Source: JAEMQF01 sp049297615 (GTDB taxonomy: Bacteria > Pseudomonadota > Gammaproteobacteria > Burkholderiales > Burkholderiaceae_C). From it: a stretch of 13,034 bases of DNA. The stretch spans positions 1 to 13,034 of the forward strand of contig JBAQUQ010000392.1 of the NCBI GenBank assembly GCA_049297615.1. The letters are read 5' to 3'. How positions within the stretch are numbered: position 1 is the stretch's first letter; the number at the start of each line of letters is the position of its first letter. The notes under the pieces are model-generated. The model saw only the letters and a program-made list of their open reading frames with translations, was not told the origin of the DNA and did no database searches. Shown here piece after piece: positions 1-7,406 of this stretch. Position numbers and translations under genes: made by a program.

Positions 1-271
1 TGCGCCGGCCCTGCGGCACCAGGGCGACGCCGGCGCGTGAAATCGCCTCGGGCGTCGCGGCCTGGATCGCAGCACCGGCGAGCCGCACCGCGCCCGAGCG
101 CGCCGGCAGGAAGCCGACGATGGAGGCGATCGTCGTCGACTTGCCGGCGCCGTTGCGCCCCAGCAGGGCGAGCAGCCGCCCTTCGTCGACCTGCCACGAC
201 ACGTCGTGCAGCACGTGGCTGTCGCCGTAGAAGGCGTTGACGCGGTCCAGGGCGAGCGCCTCAGTGGCCAA
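1..271 (-). CDS. livF: LivF-type ABC transporter ATPase, N-terminal part (cut by window edge)
   Basis: This is the second ATP-hydrolysing subunit of a HAAT (branched-chain-amino-acid-type) ABC importer, working on the cytoplasmic face of the membrane. About 90 residues are visible; the C-terminal two thirds lie outside the window. The N-terminus reads ALALDRVNAFYGDSHVLHDV, the usual LivF opening with the A-loop aromatic Y15. Walker A is GRNGAGKST at residues 38-46, and the LVPQGRR Q-loop sits at the window edge. I chose the TTG at 271 because it is the only start near the family's usual N-terminus; no ATG or GTG precedes it in frame nearby. The start overlaps the end of livG by 11 bases, implying translational coupling. 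The assignment is firm from motifs and operon position; only the exact start is uncertain. Confidence 0.9.
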   Translation of the reverse strand, partial: MATEALALDRVNAFYGDSHVLHDVSWQVDEGRLLALLGRNGAGKSTTIASIVGFLPARSGAVRLAGAAIQAATPEAISRAGVALVPQGRR

Positions 272-1001
272 GATAGATCTCGTGCGTGCGCGGGTCGTCG
301 ACGACCTGCGCACGCGTGCCGGCGGTGATGACTTCGCCGTAATGCAGCAAGGTGATGCGGTCGGCGAAGGCGAGCGCGGCCTGCATGTCGTGCTCGATCA
401 TGACGATCGTGATCTCGCGCGGAATGGCTGCGAGCAGCTCGGTGATGGTGGCGCGCTCGGCTGCCGACAGGCCGGCCAGCGGCTCGTCGAGCAGGAGCAG
501 GCTCGGGCTCTGCGCCAGCGCCATCGCGATCTCGAGGCGCCGCTTCTCGCCGTAAGAGGTCTGTTGCAGCGGCAGCGCCGCGTGCTCTGCCAGGCCCACG
601 GACTCGAGCACGCGAAGCGCGCGCGAGGAGAGCTCGCGGTCGGCCGCAAAGCTGCCCCAGTGGCGCCAGCGCAGCGCCGATTTGCCGAGCAGTGCGAGCT
701 TGACGTTGTGCAGCAGGGTGTCGCTGCCGAACAGGGTCACGATCTGGAAGGTGCGGGCGACGCCGCGCTGGGCGCGCGCCGCCGTGGGCAGATGCGTGAC
801 GTCATGGCCGTCGACGCTGACGCGGCCGCGCTCGGCGCGCAGGTCGCCGGCGATGAGGTTGAACAGGGTCGTCTTGCCCGCGCCGTTCGGGCCGATCAGC
901 AGGTGGCGCTCGCCGCGTGCCACGTACAGGTCGACCGAGCGCGTGACCTGCAGGCCGCCGAAGGACTTGCACAGGCCGGCGACGTCCAGCGCGGCGCTCA
1001 C
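261..1001 (-). CDS. livG: LivG-type ABC transporter ATPase
   Basis: First ATPase subunit of the liv-type importer, 246 residues, a normal LivG length. Visible motifs in order: Walker A GPNGAGKTT (37-45), Q-loop RTFQ (Q86), ABC signature SYGEKRRLEIA (149-159), Walker B LLLLDEP (168-174) and H-loop IEHD (H204). The signature has SYGEK where SGGQQ is the general ABC form; SYGE is typical of the LivG/LivF group. I chose the GTG start at 1001 because it sits in a GTGA overlap with the livM stop and gives the standard N-terminus (SAALDVAGLCKSFGG). All catalytic residues are present, so it should be active as a partner of LivF on the LivH/LivM membrane pair. Confidence 0.95.
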   Translation of the reverse strand: MSAALDVAGLCKSFGGLQVTRSVDLYVARGERHLLIGPNGAGKTTLFNLIAGDLRAERGRVSVDGHDVTHLPTAARAQRGVARTFQIVTLFGSDTLLHNVKLALLGKSALRWRHWGSFAADRELSSRALRVLESVGLAEHAALPLQQTSYGEKRRLEIAMALAQSPSLLLLDEPLAGLSAAERATITELLAAIPREITIVMIEHDMQAALAFADRITLLHYGEVITAGTRAQVVDDPRTHEIYLGH

Positions 1002-1972
1002 CCTTGCACCTCGGGCCGATTCGCCCCGGGCGGGGTCGACGTGCCGCCGCGGCGCAGCCGGCGCCAGCCGCGCTCCAGGCCGGCGACGATGCCCCCGGGA
1101 ACGAATAACACGATGAACAGGTAGACAAAGCCGAGCAGCATGATCCAGCGGTCGACGTAAGCGCTGGCCAGGCTCTTCAAGAGCACGACCAGCGCCGCGC
1201 CCAGCGCCGGGCCGACCAGGGTGCCGGGCCCGCCGGCGATCACCATCAGCAGCATCTCGGCCGAATTCGCCAGCGACAGGCTGTGCGGGCTGATGAACTG
1301 GTGGTAGTAGACGTACATCAGGCCGGCGATCGCGCCGAAGAAACCGCTGACGACGAAGGTGATCCAGCGGATCAGCCAGACGTTGAAGCCGAGCGTGCTC
1401 ATGCGCCGGCTCTGGTCGCGCGTGGCACGAATGCTCGCGCCGAAAGGCGAGCGCACCCAGACGACGATGGCGCTCCAGACGAGCAAAAGCACGGCAAGGG
1501 TGAAAAAGTAAAAGCGCGTCGGGTCGCCCAGGTCGATGCCCAAAGGGCTGGGCCGCGTCAGGCCCGACAGGCCGTTGTCGCCCCCCGTCACCTCGTTCCA
1601 GCGGTACGCGAGGCCCCAGAGGATCTGGCCGAGCGCCAGCGTGATCATCAGGAAGCTGATGCCGGTGGCGCGCAGCGCGACCAGGCCGAAGATCGCGGCC
1701 ACGGCCGTCGTGCCCGCCAGCGCTGCCGGGGCGGCCGCGCCGTGGCTCCAGCCCAGATTGAGCATCAGCCAGCCGCTCAGGTAGGCCGACAGCCCCAGGT
1801 AGCCCGCGTGCCCCAGCGAGGTCAGTCCGGCATAGCCCACCAGCAGGTTCAGGCTGAGCGCGAACAGCGCCGCGATCAGCACCTGGCTGGCGAGGTTGAC
1901 GTAGTAGACGCCGCCGGCCCACAGCGGCAGGGTCAGCGCGGCCAGCAGGGCCAGCAGCACGAGCCGCTTCAC
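998..1972 (-). CDS. livM: LivM-type ABC transporter permease
   Basis: Inner-membrane permease subunit of the HAAT importer, 324 residues, normal for LivM. It is strongly hydrophobic with about nine to ten predicted membrane segments. The characteristic region NLLVGYAGLTSLGHAGYLGL lies near residues 37-56, and a second family block, RSPFGASIRATRDQSRRMSTLG, follows a cytoplasmic loop in the middle. The C-terminal tail is basic and proline-rich. I chose GTG at 1972 because its first bases form a GTGA overlap with the livH stop and it starts just before the first membrane helix. It pairs with LivH to form the channel. The sequence does not reveal the substrate; liv-type systems carry amino acids, amides, urea or aromatic acids. 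Confidence 0.94.
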   Translation of the reverse strand: MKRLVLLALLAALTLPLWAGGVYYVNLASQVLIAALFALSLNLLVGYAGLTSLGHAGYLGLSAYLSGWLMLNLGWSHGAAAPAALAGTTAVAAIFGLVALRATGISFLMITLALGQILWGLAYRWNEVTGGDNGLSGLTRPSPLGIDLGDPTRFYFFTLAVLLLVWSAIVVWVRSPFGASIRATRDQSRRMSTLGFNVWLIRWITFVVSGFFGAIAGLMYVYYHQFISPHSLSLANSAEMLLMVIAGGPGTLVGPALGAALVVLLKSLASAYVDRWIMLLGFVYLFIVLFVPGGIVAGLERGWRRLRRGGTSTPPGANRPEVQG

Positions 1973-2829
1973 GCCGTGAGTCGCCCGAACAGTCCACGCG
2001 GCCGCGCCGCCAGAATCACGACCATCGGCAGGAACAGGATGATGTAGGCCAGGTTGGGCAAGAGCACCTGGCCGAAGCTGTAGACGAAGCCGATCAGGAA
2101 GCTGCCGACGAAGGCGCCCGCCAGGCTGCCCAGGCCGCCCAGGATCACCACCACCAGGGCCAGGGGCAGCATGTCGGTGTCCAGTCCCGGATAGACCGAC
2201 AGGATCGGCGCGGCGATCACGCCGCCCAGGCCGGCGAGCGCGGCGCCCAGGCCGAAGACGATGGTGAACAGACGCGACGCCGGGATGCCGACGGCGCGCG
2301 CCATCTGCATGTCGTCGACGCTGGCGCGGATCATCACCCCCAGGCGCGTCCTGTCCAGCAGCAGCCACAGCAGCAAGGCGAGCCCGACGCTGAACACGAC
2401 GACGCCCAGGCGATAGACGGGAAAGGTCAGGCCGAACAGGGTCAAACCGCCTTGCAGAAAGACCGGGCCGGACACCGGCCGCGGATCGCCGCCCCACAGC
2501 CAGAGGCTGGCGTCGGCGATGACGAAGGCGATTCCCAGTGTCGCCAGCACCTGGGACAGGCTATTGCCGGCGAGGCGCCGCAGCACGAAGCGCTCGACGA
2601 TCACGCCCAGCAGCCCCACCGCTGCTGCGGCGGCAAGCAGGGCCCAGCCGAAACCCCAGCCTTGGTCGAGAACGCTCAGACCGACATAGGCGCCGAGCAT
2701 GAAATACGCGCCGTGCGACAGGTTGGCCACGCGCATCAGGCCGAAGATGAGCGAGAAGCCCGCTGCCAGCGTGAACAGCACGCCGCCCAGGGCCAGGCTG
2801 TTCAGGCTCTGGATCAACCAAAAATTCAT
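1969..2829 (-). CDS. livH: LivH-type ABC transporter permease
   Basis: Inner-membrane permease partner of LivM, 286 residues, normal length. The N-terminus has the family pattern: a short first helix, then GFSLIFGLMRVANLSHGAYF with the conserved NLSHG box, then ML-GAYVG. The cytoplasmic-loop block RTRLGVMIRASVDDMQMARA and the following GIPASRLFTIVFGLGAALAG match the LivH coupling-loop region. The sequence starts with ATG at 2829, 37 bases downstream of the livK stop, so it is very likely cotranscribed with livK. Its stop overlaps the livM GTG start by four bases, implying coupled translation. No anomaly was seen. Confidence 0.95.
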   Translation of the reverse strand: MNFWLIQSLNSLALGGVLFTLAAGFSLIFGLMRVANLSHGAYFMLGAYVGLSVLDQGWGFGWALLAAAAAVGLLGVIVERFVLRRLAGNSLSQVLATLGIAFVIADASLWLWGGDPRPVSGPVFLQGGLTLFGLTFPVYRLGVVVFSVGLALLLWLLLDRTRLGVMIRASVDDMQMARAVGIPASRLFTIVFGLGAALAGLGGVIAAPILSVYPGLDTDMLPLALVVVILGGLGSLAGAFVGSFLIGFVYSFGQVLLPNLAYIILFLPMVVILAARPRGLFGRLTA

Positions 2830-2866
2830 CGTCGGCGGGGCGCCGCTGCGAGGGTCCCGGCGCTAT

Positions 2867-4114
2867 CTACCTCTCGATGTTCTTCGCCGGCGGGTGGTCG
2901 CGCGAATAGACCGGGCCGGCGAGGAATTCGGAGCGGCCATAGGTCCAGAACTGCGACACATCCGGGTAGACCTTGATCACGCTGTTCACAAGGCGGCCGT
3001 CCTTGCGTTCGACCTTTCGGATGTAGACATTCATCACCGGATTGCCCAGTGCGTCCAGGCTGATCTTGCCGCGCGGGTCGTCCTCGACCTGCACCTTGCG
3101 CAGCGCGGCCATGAAGGCGGCCTTGTCCTCGATCTTGCCCTTCACCGCCTTCAGCGCATGCTCGAGCATCAGCGCCGCGCCATAGGTGCCCACCGAGTAA
3201 TAGCCCGGGTCCTGCTTGTACTCGCGGTTGATGCCGGCGGCGAAGCGCTTGTTCACCGGGTTGTCGATCGCCGCGGTGTACCAGCCCGACGAGATCACGC
3301 CCAGCGCCTCGTCGCCCATGGACTTGAGAATGCCCTCGTCGACCGTCGTCATCGAGGTCAGCAACGGGATCTTGCCCTTCAGGCCGTAGTCGCTGTACTG
3401 CTTGAGGAACTTGATGCCGTTGCCGCCGGCGAAACCGGCGAACACCGCGTCGACGTCGGGCTTGATCTGTCCGATATAGGTGCCGTAGTCGGCCACGTTC
3501 AGCGGCGACCAGAGCTTCTGCACGATCTTGCCGCCGGCGTCCTCGAAGGTGCGCTGGAACCCCGAGGCGGTCTCGTGGCCGAAGGCGAAGTCGTCGGCGA
3601 TCATGGCGATGCGCTTGTACTTCAGCTCCTTGGCGGCGTAGTCGCCCAGTGCATGGTTGGCTTGCGCCGAGGTGCCCACGGCGCGCACGAACCAGGGGTT
3701 GGGCTTGCGCTGGGTCAGGTCTTCGGCCGCCGCCGAGGGCGAGATGATCGGCGTCTCGGTCGTGCGGATGTAGTCGTCGATGGCCAGCGCCTCGAAGGCG
3801 GCGAGCGGCCCGATGATGACCTGCACCTTGTTCTTCTCGACGAGTTCCTGCGCCTTGGTCTTGGTCACTGCCGGCTGGCCCGCCGTATCACCGACGAAGA
3901 GTTCGACCTTGCGGCCGGCGATCATGTTGTTGCGCTCTTCGAGGAACAGGCGCAGGCCGTCTTCCATCTGTTTGCCGCCGGCGGCGAGCGCGCCGGACTT
4001 GATGGTCAGAAAGCCCAGGCGGATCGGGTCGGCGTCGGCCGCCAGCGCCGATGAGCTCATTGCCCCGGCGAGCAGGGGTGCGCACAGCGCATGGAGCAGT
4101 CGGGTTTTGGACAT
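2867..4114 (-). CDS. Periplasmic substrate-binding protein of the liv-type ABC importer
   Basis: A 415-residue periplasmic receptor (LivK/type-1 periplasmic binding fold, Peripla_BP_6 group) that delivers ligand to LivHM. A Sec signal peptide is clear: MSKTR, a hydrophobic core, and a cleavage site after SALA at about residue 25. The mature start ADADPIRLGFLTIKSGALA is the usual first beta strand and ligand loop, followed by AGGKQMEDGLRLFLEE. I placed the start at the second in-frame ATG (4114), because it directly opens the signal peptide and has GGAG eight bases upstream; the ATG at 4159 would add 15 charged residues. Members of this length are often annotated for aromatic or other non-amino-acid ligands, which is inference here. 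It is the first gene of its operon and divergent from the GntR gene. A decayed paralogue of its C-terminus lies at 10737-10880. Confidence 0.93.
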   Translation of the reverse strand: MSKTRLLHALCAPLLAGAMSSSALAADADPIRLGFLTIKSGALAAGGKQMEDGLRLFLEERNNMIAGRKVELFVGDTAGQPAVTKTKAQELVEKNKVQVIIGPLAAFEALAIDDYIRTTETPIISPSAAAEDLTQRKPNPWFVRAVGTSAQANHALGDYAAKELKYKRIAMIADDFAFGHETASGFQRTFEDAGGKIVQKLWSPLNVADYGTYIGQIKPDVDAVFAGFAGGNGIKFLKQYSDYGLKGKIPLLTSMTTVDEGILKSMGDEALGVISSGWYTAAIDNPVNKRFAAGINREYKQDPGYYSVGTYGAALMLEHALKAVKGKIEDKAAFMAALRKVQVEDDPRGKISLDALGNPVMNVYIRKVERKDGRLVNSVIKVYPDVSQFWTYGRSEFLAGPVYSRDHPPAKNIER

Positions 4115-4144
4115 CGGGGGTCTCCGGTCAGTTAAATCGTGTCG

Positions 4145-4162
4145 AACATGATGTATCACGTT
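4145..4162. promoter_or_regulatory. Inverted-repeat operator candidate (GntR/FCD regulator) over the livK -10
   Basis: The 18 bases read AACaTGATgtATCAcGTT. Compared with its own reverse complement, 14 of 18 positions agree, with arms AAC-TGAT and ATCA-GTT. It overlaps the proposed livK -10 and faces the divergent GntR-family gene, which is where such regulators usually bind. A near-copy of the core recurs at 4258-4269. That the local GntR protein binds here is inference. Confidence 0.5.
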
Positions 4163-4176
4163 TTCCGGAATGTCAA
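4148..4176 (-). promoter_or_regulatory. Predicted sigma70 promoter of the livKHMGF operon
   Basis: Read on the minus strand, TTGACA (4176-4171, a perfect -35 hexamer) is followed after 17 bases by CATCAT (4153-4148, four of six matches to TATAAT). A start near 4141 would leave a leader of about 27 bases before the livK ATG at 4114, with its GGAG ribosome site. The -10 lies inside the inverted repeat at 4145-4162, which would suit repression. This was seen by eye and not tested. Confidence 0.55.
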
Positions 4177-4257
4177 AGCGTGAAGTCCCGGAGTCGGCAC
4201 CGCGCAGGGCCCAAGCGCCGGAAGGAAGGCCTGCCGGATGGGGACCTGGGGTTGTTC

Positions 4258-4269
4258 TGATGTATTACG
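4258..4269. promoter_or_regulatory. Second copy of the TGATGTATnACG element, upstream of gntR
   Basis: TGATGTATTACG here matches TGATGTATCACG at 4149-4160 at 11 of 12 positions and in the same orientation. It retains TGAT-GT-ATTA, one base off the inverted repeat of the first site. It lies 40 bases before the regulator's ATG, so it could mediate autoregulation. The weaker symmetry makes this a secondary site at best. Confidence 0.35.
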
Positions 4270-4290
4270 GCATCGCCTTCGTTCAGCTTG

Positions 4291-4299
4291 TGATATTCT
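4291..4299 (+). promoter_or_regulatory. Possible extended -10 element of the gntR operon
   Basis: TGATATTCT fits the extended -10 pattern TGnTATnnT (four of six for the hexamer), with no convincing -35 upstream, as is usual for extended -10 promoters. A start about seven bases downstream would fall near 4306, only a few bases before the ATG at 4309. No Shine-Dalgarno sequence is visible there, so the regulator mRNA might be nearly leaderless. It is flanked by TTCAG (4282-4286) and CTGAA (4298-4302), a short inverted repeat. Low confidence. Confidence 0.25.
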
Positions 4300-4308
4300 G
4301 AATCGCCC

Positions 4309-4989
4309 ATGAACGCCGCGCCCATCTTAGCCCCGGCCAGCGACAGCGGCCTGCTGCGCGGGAAGGTCTACCGCGAGCTGCGTGCCGACATGATCCAGTG
4401 CCGCCTGCCCCCGGGCACCGAGCTGCGCGAGAGCGAGCTGGCGCTGCGTTTCGGCCTGAGCAAGTCACCGGTGCGCGACGCCCTGATGCGCCTGGAGCGC
4501 GAGGGCCTGGTCATCACCCTGCCGCGCCAGGGATACCGCGTCGCTCCGGTGTCCCTGGCCGACGTGCAGGACATGTTCCATCTGCGCGACGCGCTCGAGC
4601 AGGCCTGCATGGAACGCATCGTGCGGCGCGCCGGCGACGAGCAACTCGCCGAGCTGGAGCGCTTCCGCCGCTTCGACGCCGCGCAATGGGACGGCGGCTT
4701 CGTCGCCTACAACCGCGAATTCCACCGCTGCCTGGCGCGCATCGCCGACAACCCGCGCATGCGCGACCATCTGATCGACCTCATCGATCAGATGGAACGC
4801 GCGGTCCAGCTCAGCCTGAGCAGCCTCAAGAAGGGCGACCCGCGCTCGCTCGTCGACGAACACTGCCAGATCATCGACGCCTTGCAGGCGCGCCAGGCCT
4901 CGCGCGCGCAGCGCCTGGTGAGCCGGCACATCGCGCAAGCCGGCAAACGCGTGATGCAAGCGATGTCGCGCGTCGTCATCGCCGGCTAG
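4309..4989 (+). CDS. GntR-family transcriptional regulator, FCD subfamily
   Basis: A 226-residue DNA-binding regulator that probably controls both divergent operons. Residues about 14-80 form the GntR winged helix: LRGKVYRELRADMIQCRLPP, then ESELALRFGLSKSPVRDALMR (recognition helix, 41-61) and the wing PRQGYRVAP (72-80). The rest is an all-helical FCD ligand domain. The metal/ligand motif, normally D-x-x-x-H, reads N135-REF-H139; H185 and H207 are the other expected ligands, 22 residues apart as in characterised FCD proteins. So the three histidines are kept and the aspartate is asparagine. The ATG at 4309 has no obvious ribosome site. The gene is 24 bases before the dehydrogenase gene and clearly in its operon. 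FCD regulators usually respond to a pathway acid; the ligand is unknown. Confidence 0.92.
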   Translation: MNAAPILAPASDSGLLRGKVYRELRADMIQCRLPPGTELRESELALRFGLSKSPVRDALMRLEREGLVITLPRQGYRVAPVSLADVQDMFHLRDALEQACMERIVRRAGDEQLAELERFRRFDAAQWDGGFVAYNREFHRCLARIADNPRMRDHLIDLIDQMERAVQLSLSSLKKGDPRSLVDEHCQIIDALQARQASRAQRLVSRHIAQAGKRVMQAMSRVVIAG

Positions 4990-5013
4990 ATTCCAGGCCC
5001 CGAAGGAAACCCC

Positions 5014-6543
5014 ATGCCCCCTAACAATTCAACGTCGGCCAAGGCGCGAGTCCACGGCCTGTTCATCGACGGTCGCGAAGTGCCGGCCTCGCAGGCCGAG
5101 CTGCTCGACGTGCTCAACCCGGCCACCGGCGAGTTGATCGCGCAGATCGCCCACGCCAGCGAGGTGGACGTCGACCGCGCCGTGCGCAGCGCGACTGTCG
5201 CGTTCGAGCGGCCCGACTGGAGCGAGCTGGGGAATCGCACTCGCGCCAGGCTGATCAACAAACTCGCCGACGTGTTCGAAGCCCACCTCGACGAGATGTA
5301 CCACCTGGAGACGACCAATAACGGCAGGTCGCTCAACGAGACTCGCGCCCAGATCTCACGCCTGCCCGACTTCTTTCGCTACAACGCCGGGCTGGCGATC
5401 GCGCGGCGCGATGCGGTGATCCCGGTCGAGGGCAATTACCTGAACTACACGCTGCGCACGCCGATCGGCGTCGTCGGCAACTCGACGCCGTTCAACCATC
5501 CGCTGATGATCATGGTCAAGAGCCTGGCGCCGACCCTGGCCTCGGGCTGCACGACGGTGATCAAACCGTCCGAATACACGCCGCTGACGACGCTGCGGCT
5601 GGCGCAACTCTTCGTCGAGGCCGGCCTGCCGCCGGGCGTCTTCAATGTCATCACCGGCCTCGGGCCGACCACAGGCAAGGCGCTGGCCGAGCACCCGGGC
5701 CTGGCCAAGTGGGTCTTGACCGGCGGCACCGAGGCCGGCCGCATCACCGGCGCGCTGGCGGCGCGGAATTTCGCGCACCAGACGCTCGAGCTCGGCGGCA
5801 AGACCCCGGTGCTCGTCTTCGACGATTTCGACGTCGAGCAGGCCGTCAATTACGCTGCCTTCGGCGCCTTCATCGGTGCCGGCCAGACCTGCATCTGCGG
5901 CAGCCGCCAGATCGTGCAGGAGGGCATCTACGACGAGTTCGTCGAGCGGCTCGCCGCCAAGGCCCGCACGATCCGCATCGGCAACCCCTCAGACCCTTCG
6001 GTGCAGCTCGGCCCCGTGGTGTCGGCGCGCCAGCAGCAGCGCGTGCTGAATTACATCCGAATCGGCCTCGAGGAAGACCGGGCGCGCCTGGTCGCGGGCG
6101 GGCGCGTGCCGAGCGATCCGGCCCTGGCGAAGGGCTTCTACGTCGAGCCCACCGTGTTTGCCGACGTCACCGCGCGCATGCGCATCTTCCAGGAGGAAGT
6201 GTTCGGTCCCTTCGTCTCGGTGAGCAAGTTCGCCACCGAAGCCGAAGGGCTGGCGCTGGCCAATGATTCGCCGTTCGGCCTGGCCGGCGCCATCCGCACC
6301 CGCGACGTGACGCGCGCGCATCGCGTCGCCGCCAAGCTCAGGTGCGGCATCGTCTGGATCAATGACCACCACCGCCTCGACCCGGCCTCGCCCTGGGGCG
6401 GCTTCAAAGACTCGGGCGTCGGCCGCGAAAGCGGCAGCGAATCGTTCGACCAGCACTTCGAGACCAAGAGCGTGATGCTGCGCCTGGACGAAACGCCCTT
6501 CGATTGGTACCACGACACCGCCCATCAGCCGCGCCTGAACTGA
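5014..6543 (+). CDS. NAD(P)-dependent aldehyde dehydrogenase
   Basis: A 509-residue ALDH-superfamily enzyme (cytosolic, oxidising an aldehyde to the acid with NAD or NADP). The catalytic set is complete: N161 in FNHP, K184 in IKPSE (cofactor), E259 in LELGGK, and nucleophile C293 in GQTCICGSR. Later blocks GFYVEPTVF and EEVFGPF are also standard. GQTCICGSR carries a second cysteine two residues after the nucleophile. ATG 5014 is chosen because an AAGGA ribosome site precedes it at normal spacing. The sequence is nearer to betaine/hydroxymuconic-semialdehyde-type ALDHs than to CoA-acylating ones, but the substrate cannot be read. It sits 24 bases after gntR and 38 bases before the hydrolase gene, in one operon, so the substrate is probably an intermediate of what the divergent transporter imports. 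Confidence 0.93.
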   Translation: MPPNNSTSAKARVHGLFIDGREVPASQAELLDVLNPATGELIAQIAHASEVDVDRAVRSATVAFERPDWSELGNRTRARLINKLADVFEAHLDEMYHLETTNNGRSLNETRAQISRLPDFFRYNAGLAIARRDAVIPVEGNYLNYTLRTPIGVVGNSTPFNHPLMIMVKSLAPTLASGCTTVIKPSEYTPLTTLRLAQLFVEAGLPPGVFNVITGLGPTTGKALAEHPGLAKWVLTGGTEAGRITGALAARNFAHQTLELGGKTPVLVFDDFDVEQAVNYAAFGAFIGAGQTCICGSRQIVQEGIYDEFVERLAAKARTIRIGNPSDPSVQLGPVVSARQQQRVLNYIRIGLEEDRARLVAGGRVPSDPALAKGFYVEPTVFADVTARMRIFQEEVFGPFVSVSKFATEAEGLALANDSPFGLAGAIRTRDVTRAHRVAAKLRCGIVWINDHHRLDPASPWGGFKDSGVGRESGSESFDQHFETKSVMLRLDETPFDWYHDTAHQPRLN

Positions 6544-6581
6544 TCGCACCGCAGCACACCCCTATCACCAGGAGAGCGACG

Positions 6582-7406
6582 ATGGCTGAACTGTCCGCTG
6601 CCCCACCCGTGGATTTCAAGCGGGTAACGGTCGAACTCGCAGGGGCGCGCCTGACGATCGAGGTGGGCGGCAAGGGCCGCCCCATCGTGCTGTTGCACTC
6701 GCTGCTCGCCGACCGGACGAGCTTCGAGAGCGTCGCAGCGCCGCTCGCGGCGACGCACCAGGTCCACGCACTCAACCTGCCCGGCTTCGACGGCTCGGAC
6801 TTCGTCGAAGGCGGCCTGGAGGCCGTCGCCGACCGCGTCGCGCAGGCCTTGAAGTCCCTGCATCTTGCGCAGCCGGCGATCCTGCTCGGCAACGGCTACG
6901 GCGGCTTCGTCGCCCTGCTCATCGCGATCCGCCACCCGCAGTTGGTGCAGCGCCTCGTCCTCGCCGATTGCGGCGCGGCATTCAGCGATGCCGGGCGAGC
7001 GGCGTTTCGCGGCATGTCGGCAGCGGCTGAAAAGGGCGGCCTGGCCGCCATCGCCGACGTCGCGATGCGGCGCCTGTTCGCACCGGACTACCAGGCCCTG
7101 CACCCCGATCTCATCGCGCTGCGCAAGCAGTCGTTTCTGTCGCTCGACCTGCGCACCTTCCACAGCGCGTGCGAGGCGCTGGCCACGCTCGACCTGCGCG
7201 CCCAACTCGCGTCGGTGCGCGTTCCCGTGCTGGTATTGGTGGGCGAGATGGACGAAGCCACGCCGCCGCCGATGTCGCGCGAACTCGCCGCCGGCCTGCC
7301 CGACGCCCGGCTCGTCGTCCTGAGCGGCTGCGCGCATGTGCCGCAGTTGCAGGCGCCGCAGCTCTTCCTCAGCACGATCGCTGAGTTCATCGCGAGCCCA
7401 TCATGA
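6582..7406 (+). CDS. Alpha/beta-hydrolase-fold protein with Gly in place of the nucleophile Ser
   Basis: 274 residues with the alpha/beta-hydrolase layout. The oxyanion strand RPIVLLHSLLADRTSFESV begins near residue 33, the nucleophile-elbow strand ends in ILLGNGYGGFVAL (100-112), a lid region follows, and the acid strand VPVLVLVGEMDEATPP (D224) and histidine loop SGCAHVPQ (H252) complete the fold. The elbow normally reads G-N-S-x-G in this subfamily. Here codon 105 (6894-6896) is GGC glycine instead of serine, one base from AGC; Asp and His of the triad are intact. Either the enzyme lost ester/C-C hydrolase activity or it uses a serine-independent mechanism. I start at ATG 6582 because AGGAGA lies just upstream; a longer reading frame from 6504 overlaps the dehydrogenase and lacks a ribosome site. 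Its stop overlaps the GST start (ATGA), so the two are coupled. Confidence 0.88.
   Translation: MAELSAAPPVDFKRVTVELAGARLTIEVGGKGRPIVLLHSLLADRTSFESVAAPLAATHQVHALNLPGFDGSDFVEGGLEAVADRVAQALKSLHLAQPAILLGNGYGGFVALLIAIRHPQLVQRLVLADCGAAFSDAGRAAFRGMSAAAEKGGLAAIADVAMRRLFAPDYQALHPDLIALRKQSFLSLDLRTFHSACEALATLDLRAQLASVRVPVLVLVGEMDEATPPPMSRELAAGLPDARLVVLSGCAHVPQLQAPQLFLSTIAEFIASPS

Noticed and set aside
261..1997. A 578-codon minus-strand frame extending livG upstream through livM
   Set aside because: Only the part from 1001 is LivG-like; the N-terminal 330 codons are livM DNA read in the wrong frame.
2699..4054. A 451-codon open frame on the plus strand, opposite livK and livH
   Set aside because: It is antisense to two clearly coding genes, has the low-complexity His/Asp/Arg/Val-rich composition of a GC-rich shadow frame, and matches no known family.
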